Shown: positions 39,500 through 51,610 of the stretch, in pieces
Numbering within the stretch: the stretch's first letter is position 1
Layout of the letters: each line of letters opens with the position of its first letter
DNA from: Amoebidium appalachense
Taxonomy: Eukaryota; Ichthyosporea
Assembly (NCBI GenBank): GCA_963693365.1
Contig: CAVNZM010000010.1
Span: 620,001-684,000, forward strand
Length of the DNA stretch: 64,000 nucleotides
Direction of reading: 5' to 3'
Made by a program: the position numbers and the translations under genes
Notes under the pieces: generated by a model
Databases searched by the model: none
What the model was told of the DNA's origin: nothing
The model's input: only the letters and a program-made list of their open reading frames with translations

Positions 39500-40184
39500 C
39501 GGGCCTCCGTTGCCAGAAATCAGAGCATATTTACGGGAATATAAATTTAGACAGGAAAAATCTATGAGGCTGTTTGCGCGACGCCCTACAAATCAAATCT
39601 TAGCAGTTCGGGCTGATGGCTGGTCGGGCCGACCCGACTGCACCATTCTGATCTTTGTCACTCCATTGGTTCTCTAGATTCGCCGAGCACGTAGATATTT
39701 AGTCAACGCGAAGCGACTCACTGAGATATTGCATAGATCGAGTACAAAACGGTTAATGGCTCAGATACGTCCCTACATACAGTACCAGAAGGAACAAACA
39801 AACAACTTTGAAACCTTTTTCAACATAGGCTTATTGGGTCAATGACACAAGTTTCCTCCTCCTTTGTGTTCAAGCTGGCACATATATTGAATCATAAGCA
39901 AGCACCGTAAGTGTGTGATTTCAAAATAAAAATTTGGTACTTTTGGTCCATTCCTGCTGATCATGCATATGACTTCGAGCGTCGGACCCCATGGTATACG
40001 TAGGGCTACCTTTCCGTTACGTAAGGCAACCTCAAGCAACCAGCCCTGCTAAATAATATATTATAATCGCAACTTTAAGGGGATATCTGTGGCGCTTTCT
40101 ATTATTCGCGTGCTATATCCAAACGCAACAAAAATTTAATAATAGTGCAATCAATTAATTGTTCGTTCTTATTAATAGGCAGAG
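39500..40184. other. Intergenic, contains partial inverted copy of the 32.4-kb repeat
   Basis: 39640-39735 reads, in reverse complement, like parts of 32404-32762. The rest is AT-rich unique sequence with nothing recognised. Confidence 0.5.
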
Positions 40185-42119
40185 ATGGCATCACACGAAC
40201 CACAGGCCCCCATTCCTTGCCCACCACACCGCCTACCAACCCCACCCATTATCCAGCCAGCAAAAATGGTAAAAGTAGAGCCCCCGTGTGTTACTATTAT
40301 TCTGGCCACAGAGGCCACACAGAATAATCCACCAAAATTCCCTTCAGAGGGTGAACTATTTCCGTTGTCCCTTTCAGATTTACACAGGCACCTGATGATA
40401 GTAGGAAAAACATCTATTGCCAGAGCGACAGAGGAAAACGAAACCCATTATTAGAGAAAAAAAGGAATGGGAGGAACTCGAGCACAAACTCAGAGAAACA
40501 CAACAACATAGCCCACTGAAATTGAACGTAGGGGGTACCATCTTCGCAACCACAGTGGACTCATGAGGAGGCTGGGAGAGGAGGTCTTATTTTGACTCGT
40601 TGGTTTCGGGGCGGTGGGAGACCAGACTAGGCTCTGACGGTGCCATTTTCATAGACAGGAGCCCCGTCGTGTTTAACTACATACTCGACTATTTGAGAGG
40701 GGAAGAGTTGGAATTTGGACTGATGACACCCATGGAAATTGCGAAATTAGGCAAAGACGCAGAATACTACAAACTATCGAATTTGGCACAGAAGTTGGGT
40801 GCGTGGAGGAGGAAGCATGAGGAATGGAATTGAGAGCGAGCGTGAATAATTGCGGAGTTTCCGCGGCACGACGTTACAAAAATCGCAGGGGGGAACAGTT
40901 GGAATGCGGTTGCGCTGGGGCCGGAATTTGAATTTCCGAGTGCAGAAGGGGGGTTTTTTGAGGTGCAAGTGCGCATCCGCTACATCAAAAACAACTATCT
41001 CATGGTTGGAATTTCGCCGCCAAGCATAATTTCAAATCATTTAGTTAGGATACCTGATGGTCACCCTCTTTATGCTTTCTTTCCCCCCCCCCTCCATCCC
41101 TCTTCCCCCCCGATTCACCAAAGCTACTTCTGAATGTCCTCAGCCTACCCTCTTTCAACCTGATTCTTCCTCTCGCTATCTCACGCCCTCTTTCTTTTCT
41201 CTTCCTGTTTTTTCTGCCTTTTCGCGTTATTACCATACACAGTATCATTGAAGTTTCTTTCTCGTTTTGATAGAGGAATCAAAGGTAAAACTCAGTCGGC
41301 ATGTGTTATGTCCCTTAGGCAACACCGTACTGATCATTATCGCTTTTTGGGAGCTTTGGCAGGATATATTTCTCCTGCTGTACGTATGGATACCACCCTA
41401 GTAGATAGGTCTGTATGGTGCTCTGATGTTGATATTGCCTGGGAAGTTGTGCAGTGGCGTTGTAATTCTTGTTTCATCGCCGCTGGTGCCACTTTTGTGC
41501 TGAACTTTTTAATCGCAAGCATGTTGATAGGTGTGAGTTTGTATGTCACGTTTTGCCTCTTTCCCTACGGGTGTCTGCTACACTGGCTGCCAATGTGACC
41601 ACTTTAGACTTTTTGTTGAATTCTGTTGGTCGTCACATTGAATATTTATATGATTAATTTTCACACAGTGTTCAGGTATCTCAGTATGCACTTGTTACTG
41701 GATAACTCGTGAAGTTTTTATTGTCTTCTCAGTATGCCGTGCATACTTGCATATCTTTCCGTCAAATAAATCCAGTCAAAAGAAAAAAAAATTCAAACAC
41801 CAGCACGAGCCCTTATATGAATTGCGGCTGGTATATCCACATTAATACGGGCACTTTATACTCCCAAAACGGAGATGGTAGCAGGTCATAGAGGGACACC
41901 CCTATACTTAACGGATCGGTAATCGGCGTGTGATTACACCACAATCGCACGATTTCATTTTCTGTGGATGGATTTGACCACGGCGCGGCATTTTCTCTCC
42001 CCAATGATGGGAGTGTGTGTGCATGAAGACTGGCCGTTTTGATGTACGAGCCCGGCAGGTCGAATTGCTCGAGAAGTGAGATTATCGTGAGGAGCTGGGA
42101 CAACCACTCAAATGATTGA
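40185..42119 (+). pseudogene. KCTD-type BTB (T1) plus SPRY gene, decayed and split by a LINE
   Basis: A frame shift separates a Pro-rich 5' part (from 40185) from a coiled coil (REKKEWEELEHKLRE, about 40453) and a T1/BTB domain (LKLNVGGTIFATTVDS, then SYFDSLVSGRW, IFIDRSPVVFNYILDYLRGE). The same frame continues into a SPRY-like domain (GNSWNAVALGPE, IKNNYLMVGISPPSI) to 41036, and resumes after the inserted LINE at 41798 (MNCGWYIHINTG, ISFSVDGFDHGAAFSLP). Premature stops lie at 40564, 40831, 40843, 41889, 41931 and 42024. Intact T1-SPRY proteins probably serve as oligomeric adaptors; this copy cannot make one. A plausible repeat-rich multigene family, but relatives are not in the window. Confidence 0.85.
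41037..41791 (+). mobile_element. 5'-truncated LINE inserted in the SPRY exon
   Basis: Bounded by TTCAAA at 41031-41036 and 41792-41797, with an A-rich tail (AAAAGAAAAAAAAA) at its 3' end. It encodes, with a frameshift near 41465, the end of a LINE ORF2: VVQWRCNSC, then CHFCAELFNRKHVDRC, matching in layout the C-terminus of the LINE at 36-39 kb (QWR, then Cys, then FNR..C). Removing it and one TTCAAA restores a continuous SPRY frame across the junction. Confidence 0.85.
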
Positions 42120-42259
42120 TCTAGGATGTCTACAGATTTGGTGTAATGTTTTCTGACTCGCTTTCTCCTTCGGCTTCGGCGATTTGTTTATTTCATTTTT
42201 AATTTTTAGTTTTAGTTTATGTTATTTCATTAGTTTATTTATTTATTTTTATTTTTCTT

Positions 42260-42305
<46 letters not shown>

Positions 42306-42760
42306 TTGTGGACGGGATTTTGGATTTACAAAACGTTCAGGCTGCTAGTTTGGTAGCTAGTTTAGTGAGTTTAGTATCCGAAAGCAAAGCCCGTTAAAAA
42401 ATTATCAGACAACAGGGTGTTGGTGGCAGTGGTGCACGCGGTAGGCAAGAAGCCGGGGTAAGGGGATGGGCGGGCGGAGCAGGGGAAAGGGGAGTTACAC
42501 AAATTTTCTGTCGTGTTACTAACCAGTACGTACCAGTAATCATTGGGTATATGTGGTCTCGTTTGTGTGTATTCAGCAATTTGATAAACTTTAACGGGAA
42601 TGTATAATAGCCCTATTAAGTTGTTGCCTTCTATATAGGGACTATTGTTCCTCTCCCTTTAGACACTATGTATTCGGAAGCACTTCCAAGGGCGACTGAG
42701 CCAGAAAAATCTTAATATTACAGTTCAACCCCTTCCCCTCCCCCCCCTCCCCTCCTTCCC

Positions 42761-42791
<31 letters not shown>

Positions 42792-43080
42792 AAAAAAAAA
42801 AAAAAGTGAGAGAAAGACTCTGTTTTTTTTCTTGCCCCTTATTTCCCCTGAGCAATATATATCTTCGTTACCACTCGTGGCTGAGCTATCCCCCCCCCCC
42901 CCCCCCCCCCCCCTCCCACCCACCCACTCCACCCCCCCCCCCCCCCCCATGCGCCCCACTCCCCCATCACCCCCTTCTGCTGGATCCGCCCTTTGCAATC
43001 CCTACCCTGCTTTGCAGTAACTCGTCAATTCCATTTCTTTCTCTCTGTCCCCCCTCCCCATCGTCCTTCCGTCCCACCCA
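42120..43080. other. Intergenic, T/G and C/A homopolymers
   Basis: T then G homopolymer at about 42259-42304, C then A homopolymers at 42760-42805, and poly-C at 42890-42914 and 42931-42949. No gene is seen. Confidence 0.6.
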
Positions 43081-43083
43081 TAG

Positions 43084-43609
43084 AGGACCCAGCCACATCG
43101 GCAGAGTCAACTTGCTCCGAGCAGAATTATTCTGCAAAAGCGGAACTATTCTGCAAAAAGCAGTTTAATAATTCTGCTTTTTGAATTATTCTGCAAAAGC
43201 AGAATCAGTGAAAAGCAGAATTATTCTGCAAAAGCAGAATCACTCTGCTTTTAGCAGAATCACTCTGCTTTTAGCAGAATTATTCTGCTTTTAGCAGAAT
43301 TATTCTGCTTTTAGCAGAATTATTCCGCTAAAAGCAGAATCATTCTGATTTCAACAGCAGAATAATTCTGTTTTTAGTAGCAGAATAATTCTGCTTTTAG
43401 CAGATTGATTTTGCTTTTAGCAGATTGATTCGGCTGTTTGCAGAGTGATTCAGCTTTTAGCAGATTGATTCTGCTTTTGCAGAATCATTCTGCTTTTCGT
43501 AGAGTGATTCTGCTTTTGCAGAATAATTCTGCTTTTAGCAGAATAATTCTGCTTTTTGCAGAATAATTCTACTTGGATTAAGTTGACTGAGCCCATGTGG
43601 TTGGGTCCT
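43084..43609. mobile_element. Palindrome-array TIR element (family B), longest copy, 526 bp
   Basis: Termini AGGACCCAGCCACATCGGC and, inverted, the ATGTGGTTGGGTCCT end. The flanking direct repeat CCATAG is at 43078-43083 and 43610-43615. The interior is a run of more than a dozen short units built on the palindrome GCAGAATNATTCTGC joined by TTTTA or AAAA spacers. No coding capacity, so it must be non-autonomous. Confidence 0.92.
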
Positions 43610-43686
43610 CCATAGGATCCCTTGCCCTTTCCCTTCCTCCCTCCATCTCTGTTTCTCTCTCCCTCCCTTCATCTCTCCCTCCCCCC

Positions 43687-43696
43687 TCCCCCCCCC

Positions 43697-43789
<93 letters not shown>

Positions 43790-43813
43790 CCTCTCTGTCT
43801 GTCAGAAGCCCCT

Positions 43814-43843
<30 letters not shown>
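43687..43843. repeat. Poly-C, (CT)n, poly-C block
   Basis: Poly-C at 43688-43706, (CT)n at 43707-43787, and poly-C at 43818-43843, just outside the element at 43084-43609. Confidence 0.9.
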
Positions 43844-43847
<4 letters not shown>

Positions 43848-44098
43848 CTCCCACCCCCTCTTGCCCGTCGCCGTCCGGGGGTGGAGGGGTTGGAGAAGGT
43901 GGAGTGGGGTGGATACGGATAGAGAGGGGGATGCATTTTGAACAACCCACGATAAGAGTTGAATCTCTTTTACATGTCACGGGTAGAAGTCAAAATATTT
44001 AATTCGCTACAACCATAATTACACGGGCACACCCACAGACTCTGATTCAATATCACTGCTGCGTGTAGAAAAGGACTCGATGGAGAGGGGGGTCGGAT

Positions 44099-44129
<31 letters not shown>

Positions 44130-44130
<1 letters not shown>

Positions 44131-44460
44131 GGGGGGTGGGGGGGGGGGGGGGGGGGGGAGGGGGGTGCGGGCTTTGTGCAGTCGGGCAACCCAATTATAG
44201 ACCATGATCTCAAACAACATCGTGCTGCCATATGGCAACAGCACGGATATATTTCAAGGGCTGCCCAGTTCGATGGAGATTCGACACACAGGTGGGGAGA
44301 AAAAAAGAATTGGACCATGCGATTGTGCGACGCTTTGTGGATCTGAAGACGACTGTGACCAGAAGCTTCAGAGCTCCGCAGTTTAGTGAATGTGAGACCT
44401 TATGTCTTCACTCGTTTGCAGGGTCAGGAAATATTCAGATTACGGATGTCTGAGCAGTCT
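44130..44460 (+). repeat. Divergent copy of poly-G-headed dispersed repeat
   Basis: A G tract at about 44139-44164 is followed by GTCGGGCAACCC, CGTGCTGCCAT, GGGCTGCCCAGTTCGATGG, CGATTGTGCG and CTCGTTTGCAGGGTCAGG, in the family order. The last block is also found in the 46.2-kb and 50.3-kb copies. Confidence 0.6.
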
Positions 44461-44574
44461 TTGATTGATTTGGGTGTTTAGAGATTTGGTTTTCAGAACC
44501 ACTAATCAATAGTTAATTGATTGCTTTTCTTTTTTGTTCCCCTCCCCCTCCCCCCCCCCCCCCCTCTTTTTTTT

Positions 44575-45420
<846 letters not shown>

Positions 45421-45839
45421 CCCACACCCACACACCCATTGCCACCCTGCCTTTAGAAACGAGTTGGGAGCCTCTATACTAGTAGGCGCAGGAGCGCATC
45501 CTCCTTGCATGTACATACTGTACTGGTCAATTGCAACGGGTTTAGCCAGGGACAAACCAGCCAGGACATCGGTAGTTGGGGGATGAAGGGGGGAGGATGG
45601 GGTAGGGGTTGGGTTGGGGTTGGGGGGGGTTGGGGGGGGACTTTAGCGGCTTCTAGAAATGCTCGGTAAGCTGAACAACCCCATAGCTTTATGCAAGGTT
45701 CGATAGCCTATGACATGAGATCTGCAGCAGCTTCAGAATACAAAAAATCGCTGCAGCGACATGTACCCACCCATAGACTCAAAATTTTCAAACTGGTCAT
45801 TGCTGCTTGTGGAACAGAGGCTTCATGGGGAGGAGAGCG

Positions 45840-46290
45840 GGGGGAAGGGGGGGGGGGGGGGGGGAGGGGGTTAGGGTGGGCGGGGGGTGGGGGTGGGGGA
45901 GGGAGGTGGAAGAGGGGCAGGGAAGGGGGGCATTCTTTCTGCAACAGGTTCTTAGGACAACCCTATCACAGACATTGGCTATCGAAGGTCTTGCACCATG
46001 CCAATGGATGTGGATAATGCCATCGTGCTGCCATATGTGGCTGCAGCAACAATTAGTTTCATGGACTGAGGCCCAGTTGGTGATTAATCGAGAACCGGGT
46101 TTTAAATCTGACAGTAACTTTCCTCTTTCTGATTGTGGGAAGTGTTGTGGTTTGACAGAAGGATTGTGTTAGCTTTAGGATTTCGACGACACGGCGGATG
46201 TGGAAATACTGTTGAGATATTGCTTCGCTCGTTTGCAGGGCCTGGAAGGCTCCTTGGATTCATATTAGACCCAGGGTGAAAATGCCATGT
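45840..46290 (+). repeat. Divergent copy of poly-G-headed dispersed repeat
   Basis: A G-rich tract at 45840-45932 is followed by GCATTCTTTC, GGACAACCC, CGTGCTGCCATATG, GGCCCAGTTGGTG, TGATTGTGGG and CTCGTTTGCAGGGCCTGGAA. The motif order matches; spacing is longer than in the 19-kb copy. Confidence 0.6.
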
Positions 46291-46781
46291 GCTTGAACGC
46301 ACAAATCGCACGCGCGCGTGTGTGTACTTGTTTGCAGTATTTGAAAAGAAAGATACCTGGAAGGCGGAAATTGTTTCGACTCTGGCTCCTGCAGTATATC
46401 AGCAAGGCAAAGAATCAGAGCTATGGTGTTACTCGTGCACGGACTGCCTGAAGTGTACATTCAATGATTCCAAAGAACGTATGTCATAAAATCAACCATA
46501 TAAACAAGCAAATAGAGTTAACATAAAAAGAATATATTACTGAAAGTTTATTATATCAATGGCTCTCACTCTGATAATGCGCGGGCGTTGGGGTTCGGAT
46601 ATGTCTAAGACCAGAACCGTTACGGTGTGGAAGTTGGTAAGAATTTAGGAGGAAACCTAAAGAAGTAGTCTCCTAGGTTTTGTACCCGCTTCCTTCCGTA
46701 AGTGGTCGGGCCATACTACGCTGCGGGACAAGGAAGAGGGAGAGGGAGAGGGACGGAGAGAGAGGAGGGAGAGGAAGATGG

Positions 46782-47049
46782 AGAGCCCAATCACATCGTC
46801 AGTCGATTTACAACTTGAGGCAAAATTATTCTGCAAAAGGCAAAATTATTCTACAAAAGCAGACTAATGCTGCAAAAGCAGAATTATTTCGCTTGGAGCA
46901 AGCTTGTTCTGCTGTCAAAGGAGAATAATTCTGCTTTTGCAGGAAAAATTTGCTTTTGCTGAAACATTCTGCTTTTAGCAGAGTAATTCTGCTTTTAGCA
47001 CAATCATTTTCCTCAGAGTAAGTTTAATCTGCCTATGTGGTTGGGGCCT
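46782..47049. mobile_element. Palindrome-array TIR element (family B), older copy, 268 bp
   Basis: Termini AGAGCCCAATCACATCG and inverted ATGTGGTTGGGGCCT. The interior has degenerate GCAAAATTATTCTGC-type units. Flanking hexamers AGATGG and AGAGAG match only in part, as expected for an older insertion. Confidence 0.8.
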
Positions 47050-47287
47050 AGAGAGGGAGAGGGAGAGGGGTGTTCGAGGGTGAGAGAGAGGGCGAGGGGA
47101 GAGAGGGGGGGAAGAGGAACTGTGAGAGATAGGATGAAGGAAGAAAGGAAAAGGACAAGGAAAAAAGAACAGTGAATTTCTTCTGGAAAGGAAAAGATCA
47201 GTTACTATAGGCAAATGTACGGGTAAATGCAGGTTCCAAATTAGTTAAACGGTTTTAAGACAGTTACTGTACAAGCCGGGGGAAGGT

Positions 47288-47343
<56 letters not shown>

Positions 47344-47540
47344 TGGATAACATTGAGATAACGGCGGGCTTCTGCAAACCGGGGCGACCTAAACAACAAA
47401 TTTCAATCTGCTTTCAAGCGGTATAGGCCCAGAGCCTTGCAGCCAAAACTGCAGAACGAATGTGGTCGCCAGACAAAGAAAAATACGACGGCAAATACTC
47501 GTAAAATTAATTGCTTGCGATTGTGGGACGCGCAAAAGGT
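47288..47540 (+). repeat. Poly-G run of about 55 bases heading a possible dispersed-repeat copy
   Basis: An uninterrupted G run fills 47288-47342. Downstream, GGGGCGACC, ATCTGCTTTC and GCGATTGTGGG appear in family order, but similarity is weak. Confidence 0.5.
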
Positions 47541-47758
47541 GCAGGTACAGCCTAAGTTCGGATTACTGGTTGTGGACATGTGAACTTATCCTCTATCAGT
47601 CTTGCACCTGTTAACAGACACGATGAACAAATTCTCATGTTGAAGAACCCGTTGCTCTGTGGGACCGGCAATCAGAGCTAATCAGTACTCACTGATATGA
47701 TATGTATCTTATTTACATGTACACAACGGTTTTCTTATCGAATAATCAGTCATAGGCA

Positions 47759-47759
<1 letters not shown>

Positions 47760-47794
<35 letters not shown>

Positions 47795-48028
47795 CCCCCC
47801 AGCACTAGCCCCACAACCTTCTGCCCTTTGGGTTTCTGTTCACTGAGGAGTCTCGCAGCAGATTCATTCAAGTATGGCTACCATCACCTAACAGCACCAC
47901 TACCAAACACATACTAGTGACTGTAACACATACACTGATACACGCATATGCACATGCACACGCGCACGCACGCACACACACACACATACGCACACGCACA
48001 CGCACACCCACCCACCCACCCACCCACC

Positions 48029-48073
<45 letters not shown>

Positions 48074-48076
48074 ACA

Positions 48077-48133
<57 letters not shown>

Positions 48134-48150
48134 CCACCAACCCACACGCA
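47760..48150. repeat. Poly-C and (CA)n with (CCCA)n
   Basis: Poly-C at 47761-47791; CA-rich sequence at 47936-48132 with a (CCCA)n block near 48006-48030. Confidence 0.9.
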
Positions 48151-49660
48151 CACACACACCATTTGCACAGACATGCATACGTGCGCACACAGCATATGAG
48201 CTGCTTATTGGTCATTGACAGCTTCTCCACAGGCGATGGGGGCCTGCTCACATCGTCAGAATCCGGTCCGTTCTTCTCAGCACAGAGGTACTCTACTTTG
48301 TGCAGAGTTTTTTTTTAACGTAAATATTCTTGAATTACATTCAAACTCTGTGTCTGCATATTCAATCAGTCAAATAATTCTTGAAGTGGCATGATTAAGC
48401 TAAGGGGAATGCGAAATAATCATGCTTAGGCTTTTCAGCAGAGTGTTCTGTTGAAAGAAGAAGATTTGGCTCATCACTGGATGCCTCCGTAGGGATTCCT
48501 GAAAGTGTATATGTGATGCCACGATGGTTCCAAGCCCGGCATTGTTCGCATTACATAAGGTTAATATAGCTGGCACGGCACAAGACAAGAAGTTAACTAA
48601 AGGACAGAGAGAACGGTGGTTGAAATGGAACAGATGAAGCAACTGCAGGAAGGGTGTGTGTGTGTGTGTGTGTACGCGTGCGGCGCGCACGTGTGTGCGT
48701 GTGTGCATGTGTGTGCGTGTGTGTGTGTGCGTGTGTGCGTGTGTGGGAGTAGGGGGGGGGAGGTGGTGGGGGGAGGGGGTGTTCGGATGGGGATAATTAG
48801 AGGAAGAGAGGTTGGTGGGGGAGGGGGAGGGAGAAGGGGGGAAGGTAGGGATGCTTGTGTTAGGCTGAAACTAAGGAGCTACCCATTCAATCATCACTCA
48901 TGCGTGTTTATCGAGTATGCTTCGTTGGAGCAGCACGGCTAGTGTGAGGTAGCCCAGAAAAGGAGAGTTTTTTCGCGGATGCTCAAAATATGGACTTCCC
49001 GGCAGTGATAGTGGGTTATGGTATCATTGTTTTGGCCAATGTAATCGCGCAACAGGGACAAAACAGTTCAGACTGTCAGTAATCAATTTTTATACAGCAT
49101 TTTACAAATCTCATGTTGAATCTTTTTCTTGTCCCCCCCCCCCCCCCCTCCCTTACCCCTCCCTGGGCCTTCCCCGGCCCCCCTTCGATCTCATCGCCCC
49201 CAGAAACTTTGAATCATAACCTCTTACTGCCCCCCCCCCCCCCCACCTCCCCCTCCCCCCCTCCCCCCTTCCCTGCCCTGAGCACAATTCATCCCCATCC
49301 CCTCTCTCCCGTTCCCTCCCCTATTTTTTGCATGTCGACTATATATATTATAGTAACACCACTGTTGATGGGTGATTTCGCTGCACGAATGTCTCCCGGC
49401 CTGTGAATCTCGTTCATCTCAGTGAGCTTTACTACATAGGCTGATTTAATTACCAATGATTTATAAAGATTACTGGCCTTTAACTCCCATCACACCACAT
49501 GTGCAACACACATACAGGGGTGTGGACCATGAATAACAGACAAGATGCGATCAGCGCAACATTAGGGGGTGTTTGTTCTTCCCCAAGAACCTAGTGGGAA
49601 CAGGCGCACATATAGGCTGGCCGTGTTGGATGTATGAGCTGAGGGAGCTCTGTTTAGTTG
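48150..49660. other. Intergenic, GT and C-rich tracts, no gene seen
   Basis: (GT)n at about 48654-48745 followed by G-rich sequence to 48845; C-rich at 49132-49320. Short frames next to these tracts could pass for exons but have no partner or recognisable domain. Confidence 0.4.
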
Positions 49661-49670
49661 CTTGAAAATT

Positions 49671-49810
49671 GAAAGAAACTAGCTGCTAAATCTAATGTTA
49701 AAGGTTGAGCGCATAAATGCCAGGCCAACTACAGTGTATGAAAGAAACTAGCTGCTAAATCTATTTAATAAAAGGTTGAGCGCATAAATGCCAGGCCAAC
49801 TACAGTGTAC
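49671..49810. repeat. Two-copy tandem repeat, about 70-bp unit
   Basis: Unit 1 at 49671-49739 and unit 2 at 49740-49810 differ only at their middle (TCTAATGTTAAAGG against TCTATTTAATAAAAGG) and last base. No function is evident. Confidence 0.92.
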
Positions 49811-49924
49811 ACCGTAAAAGGGTATAGTTGCGGGTTCCCTGATTCAAAGGTATCCACAGTTTCTGATGGTGTTCCTTGCCGCACGTGATATGATGATTGC
49901 GGTTTTGCATTGGAGGCCTACTGG

Positions 49925-49988
49925 AAAGAGAAGGGGGTGGTGGGTGGGGCGGGGTGGGGGTGGGGGTGGGGGGGAGGGGGGAGGGGGG

Positions 49989-50024
<36 letters not shown>

Positions 50025-50400
50025 TGGATAGGAATAAGAGAAAAGAATGATTCTGCATTATGATGAATGGGCAACCCTTTCTTCAAGTCATTCTTGGCTG
50101 AGGCTAGACATGCTGGCGCACTGCTGCAATCCTGCAGCAACACTATTGGGCCTGGGGGTTGCCCAATGCTGTGAGTTTGACATAGAAATTGTCAAAAAAG
50201 AAAAAAGAAAAGAAAAAAGACTGTCTTGCAGGTGATTGTGGGTACAAATTGAAGTGTATTTTTAGCATCGAAACCTACAGCCACTGCAAGATGAATCAGT
50301 TTTTAGTATTGATCTTCCATAGTGGCCGTGGAACTGCTACTTGGCAATGCGATTTCACTCGGTTGCAGTGTCTGGAAAAGATGATCAGATGAATTGGCAG
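49925..50400 (+). repeat. Copy of poly-G-headed dispersed repeat
   Basis: A G tract at 49930-50022 is followed by GGCATGGATAGG, ATGGGCAACCC, CACTGCTGCAATCCTGCAGC, GGGGGTTGCCCAATGC, GGTGATTGTGGG and TCGGTTGCAGTGTCTGGAA. The block order equals that of the copies at 19.2 and 46.1 kb. Confidence 0.75.
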
Positions 50401-50494
50401 TCTGTTACTGTTTGAGTTTCTAACGATGTGCTCTACAGAACCAATCGAGATGCTTATATGATCACGGATAATGCATTCTTTATGTGATCAGAGA

Positions 50495-50600
50495 AGGGCC
50501 CAATCACATCGGCAGAGTCAACTTTTTTGCAGCATAATTCTGCTTCTTGCAGAATAATTCTGCTCGGAGCAAGTTGACTCAGCCGATATGGTTGGGCCCT
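50495..50600. mobile_element. Palindrome-array TIR element (family B), minimal 106-bp copy
   Basis: Perfect outer termini AGGGCCCAA and TTGGGCCCT with TIRs of about 30 bases (CCACAT/CATATC variants, GAGTCAACTT). The perfect flanking direct repeat CAGAGA is at 50489-50494 and 50601-50606. Only about two internal palindrome units remain, so the interior is dispensable for insertion. Confidence 0.93.
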
Positions 50601-50939
50601 CAGAGAGTGTTTGGGCAGAGATGGTTTCAACATATGACCCTGGCGTGTGGTAAGAACTCGGACCACTGTTGGTTTTTGTGCACGTCCTAGTGAAGTATAT
50701 GCTTTGTGGTGTTTTCAGTAAGTACCAATGAATTAGATTCAATGACTATAGCTTACTTACTGTAGCTTCAAAAGTATACTCCACACATATTATCGGTGTT
50801 TCGGGGGAGGTTGGAGATGGGTTCAACTCACGGAATAACTTTATAGTGGGTTGACTTGGCTCCGTGATGACAGCCCACTTGAGTGTAGAGCAGGGTGTTG
50901 CTTAAATGTCAAAGGCCTTCAGCGTGAGATAGGAATATT

Positions 50940-51300
50940 TCTCCCCCCCCCCCCCCCCCCCTCCCCCTCCCCCTCCCCTCCACTCCCCCCGCAAAAAAAA
51001 AAAGGATAAACCAAAGTGCTGACTCGAGACAAACTATGCAGCAAGGAGTCTTCCCCCCCCCCCTCCCCCCCCCTCCCCATCCACCCATCCCCCCCACCTC
51101 CACTCCCCCCCCCCCTCCCCACCCCCCCTTTCCTGCTGCAGGGTGTATCCCCCCACCCGCCTCCACCCCCTTCTTCCGCCCTCCCTCCCCCACCAAACCC
51201 GCACGCACACATGCACAGGCACAGGCACAAGCAGGCACGCACACACGCACCAACGTACACACACACACACACAAACACAAAATCAAGAAATAGAGAGGAA
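50940..51300. repeat. C-rich and CA-rich tracts
   Basis: Poly-C at 50942-50961, C-rich sequence at 51053-51200, and CA-rich sequence at 51201-51283. No gene is seen. Confidence 0.75.
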
Positions 51301-51389
51301 AAAGGAAGCAGAGGGGGAAAAGTTCCGGTGGTTTTGTGATACGATATTATGAAGAGGTGTGGGAGGGATGAAGAGGGGGTAAGGGGAGG

Positions 51390-51610
51390 AAGGGGGGGGG
51401 ACGGCACCGAAGTGGGTTTTGACTGATAGTCTTTGGCAGAGGTTATAGGCGACCTCCATACAGCCAGCGGGTCCTTTGCAATGCAGACTAACCTGCAATT
51501 AGGACCAACAATGTCGCCCGACAGACTGACATAAAACTTAGTAATATGGAAAGATGTTTTACCTCTTGTGATTGTGGGATGCCTTCAGCATACTGCTACT
51601 CTCAATGTTG
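51390..51610 (+). repeat. Possible divergent copy of poly-G-headed dispersed repeat
   Basis: A short G tract (51392-51400) precedes AGTCTTTGGCAGAGG, AGGCGACC, TTTGCAATGCAG and TTGTGATTGTGGG in family order. Similarity is weak apart from the last block. Confidence 0.45.

Larger units (their letters stand above)
36133..39510 (-). mobile_element. LINE (non-LTR retrotransposon) ORF2 with rearranged 5' end
   Basis: One open frame of more than 1,110 codons. In order: a partial RT block (39499-38981), the C-terminal part of an apurinic-like endonuclease (GDFNTR and SDHSP motifs), then a full reverse transcriptase with FRPITLTQ, FIDWKTAYDSV, GLLQGSLLSPFLFN and the catalytic YADD, and a C-terminal Cys/His region (QWRSNKY..C..HQFNRSCIAKC). 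The first block is an exact copy of RT sequence at 37073-37591 and replaces the endonuclease N-terminus. The frame is uninterrupted, so the copy is young. The clade cannot be assigned without a tree. Confidence 0.92.

Noticed and set aside
40564-42026. TGA used as a sense codon
   Set aside because: Intact genes in the window end with TGA (acyl-CoA synthetase, Sel1 gene), and the T1-SPRY copy also has a TAG, a frameshift and a LINE insertion, so it is simply decayed.
43100-43590. CRISPR array
   Set aside because: The short units are palindromic and contiguous with no unique spacers, lie inside terminal inverted repeats with a 6-bp target duplication, and the host is a eukaryote.
48200-48660. 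Short frames near 48208-48290 and 48619-48655 ending at GT-rich donors
   Set aside because: They look like exons beside GT tracts but have no matching acceptor-donor partner in phase and no recognisable domain.
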